Below, one piece after another: positions 5,401-5,829 of a stretch of DNA of 5,829 nucleotides. Position numbers and translations under genes: made by a program. Origin of the DNA: Balneolaceae bacterium (lineage in GTDB: Bacteria; Bacteroidota; Rhodothermia; Balneolales; Balneolaceae); NCBI GenBank assembly GCA_007127395.1, contig SKZL01000007.1, forward strand, positions 1-5,829, in the 5' to 3' direction. The notes below the pieces were generated by a model. That model was given only the letters and a program-made list of their open reading frames with translations. It was not told the DNA's origin and ran no database searches. The stretch's first letter is position 1, and each line of letters opens with the position of its first letter.

Positions 5401-5829
5401 AGAAGGCCGGTGAGCAGGCACGTAAGCTTTTTGATGAGGCCAATGAGCTGCTGGATCGTATTATTAAGGAGAAACTATTCACCGCACATGGTGCTGTTGG
5501 GTTGTTTCCGGCCAATTCTGTAGGTGACGATATAGAAGTTTACTCGGATGAGAGCCGTTCAAAAGTATTGACTAAATTTCATACACTGAGGCAACAGGCT
5601 AAAAAGCGTAGTGGTCAGCCCAATAAGGCACTTTCTGATTTTGTAGCTCCTAAAGAGAGTGGATTAATGGATTATATAGGTGGATTTGCGGTAACAACCG
5701 GCCACGGTGTGATGGATCTGGTTGAGAAATTTGAAAAAGATCACGATGATTATAATGCGATTCTGGTGAAGGCTCTGGCCGATCGACTGGCAGAAGCTTT
5801 TGCGGAGTATCTGCATCGTGAAGTGAGAA
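2478..5829 (+). CDS. metH: Cobalamin-dependent methionine synthase, 3' end beyond window
   Basis: My translation gives 1117 uninterrupted codons to the window edge (E. coli MetH has 1227, so about 110 are missing). The enzyme transfers the methyl of 5-methyl-THF via methylcobalamin to homocysteine, making methionine, in the cytoplasm. Domains in order: homocysteine-binding barrel (about 15-335) with [21 protein letters not shown], and zinc ligands Cys252 (GLNCALG) and Cys315-Cys316 (VGGCCGTTP); pterin-binding barrel (about 355-620) with [31 protein letters not shown] and SFSFRGN; cap helices (about 640-740) with [27 protein letters not shown]; cobalamin domain (about 755-880) with D764-x-H766-x-x-G769 (His766 as lower axial ligand), GLSGLITPS and IGGATTS; reactivation domain from about 905, with YIDWGPFF (Asp954 probably the SAM-contacting Asp946 of E. 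coli), ending in [13 protein letters not shown]. The later SAM-binding R-x-x-x-G-Y motif lies outside. The ATG at 2478 is used because an in-frame TAA lies at 2466-2468; the Met at 2538 would cut the first helix. It is divergent from metF. Confidence 0.97.
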   Translation, partial: MKISFSIKNHPIYRILNQRIMVLDGAMGTMIQGYKLSDDDFRGNRFTDHPDDLKGNNDLLCITQPDIIREIHSNFLSAGADILETNTFNANPISQKDYNLQDYSYEINVSAAKVAREAADEFTKRNPDKPRFVAGAVGPTNVTLSLSPDVEDPGYRAVSFERLVAAYTEQVRGLIDGGVDTLLVETVFDTLNCKAAIYAIHQYCRKIGKQLPIMISGTIVDQSGRTLSGQTTEAFWISVKHASPLLSIGLNCALGSKQMRPYIQELSTHATCFTSLYPNAGLPDEMGEYNESPDFMGAQIREYATEGFVNIVGGCCGTTPDHIRSMAEEASRHKPRVRPTPKPYLSLSGLEPLVIRPETNFVNIGERTNVTGSAKFKRLIKDEEYEEALSVAREQVEGGAQIVDINMDEALLDSEKVMMNFINLMASEPDIARVPFMVDSSKWSVLKAGLKTTQGKSVVNSISLKEGEEAFKEQARHILDFGAAVVVMAFDENGQADTLDRRKEICKRAYDILTKEVGFPPQDIIMDPNILTVATGIEEHNNYAVDFIETVSWIKQNLPDAKVSGGLSNISFSFRGNNLVREAMHSAFLYHSIKAGLDMAIVNASQLEVYEEIEPELLELVEDVLFNRRDDATERLIEYADRVKDQDEGTVAVKKDAWREGSVEERIQHALVKGIVDYIEADVEEARQKYPQPIEVIEGPMMDGMNIVGDLFGAGKMFLPQVVKSARVMKKGVAILIPFIEAEKEKNQDSEPKARVLMATVKGDVHDIGKNIVSVVLRCNNYDVIDLGVMNPSDKILAAAREHKVDVIGLSGLITPSLDEMVHVAEEMTREGFELPLLIGGATTSRMHTAVKIAPSYKHPVIHVLDASRSVTVVNRLVSKTLKEDFVKQIVTEYEDLREQYKSRAKKKTYLSIEKARLNKTKLDWERSVVHPPAKMGISEYRDVPLDILRRYIDWGPFFIAWEMKGKFPDILKDKKAGEQARKLFDEANELLDRIIKEKLFTAHGAVGLFPANSVGDDIEVYSDESRSKVLTKFHTLRQQAKKRSGQPNKALSDFVAPKESGLMDYIGGFAVTTGHGVMDLVEKFEKDHDDYNAILVKALADRLAEAFAEYLHREVR

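Overview
This window looks like chromosomal DNA from a Bacteroidota-type bacterium, possibly Balneolota (Rhodohalobacter or Gracilimonas-like). That is inferred from three things: A/T-rich leaders with almost no Shine-Dalgarno sequences, moderate GC content with very AT-rich intergenic DNA, and a gene spacer filled with short tandem repeats of a kind common in that group. No 16S rRNA or other taxonomic marker is present, so the placement is tentative. All genes seen are housekeeping or central metabolism. I found no phage, transposase, CRISPR, toxin-antitoxin or defence gene.

Layout. Positions 1-117 (minus) hold the first 39 codons of a TatD-family metal-dependent hydrolase, cut by the left edge. 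Positions 179-1024 (minus) encode a complete 281-residue BadF/BadG-type sugar kinase resembling the N-acetylglucosamine kinases of Bacteroidota. Positions 1025-1339 contain no credible gene. They are a mosaic of four tandem repeat families (three of period 7, one of period 16) plus one GC-rich hairpin. Positions 1340-2293 (minus) encode metF, 5,10-methylenetetrahydrofolate reductase. Positions 2294-2477 are a 184-bp AT-rich divergent intergenic region with two inverted repeats and weak promoter candidates. Positions 2478-5829 (plus) encode 1117 residues of metH, the cobalamin-dependent methionine synthase. It is open and uninterrupted to the right edge, with roughly the last 110 residues missing if it matches the E. 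coli length.

How the genes work together. MetF reduces 5,10-methylene-THF to 5-methyl-THF, and MetH uses that methyl group to convert homocysteine to methionine. They are transcribed divergently from one short spacer, so shared control is plausible. A perfect 16-bp palindrome (2384-2399) lies where the -33 region of a candidate metH promoter would be, and a 15-bp inverted repeat (2329-2343) lies in the metF leader. The kinase and tatD are co-directional, 61 bp apart, and may be co-transcribed. The repeat spacer probably separates them from metF.

The most unusual content is the repeat mosaic at 1073-1339. The second is the pair of inverted repeats between metF and metH. I do not see evidence for a new multi-gene system.
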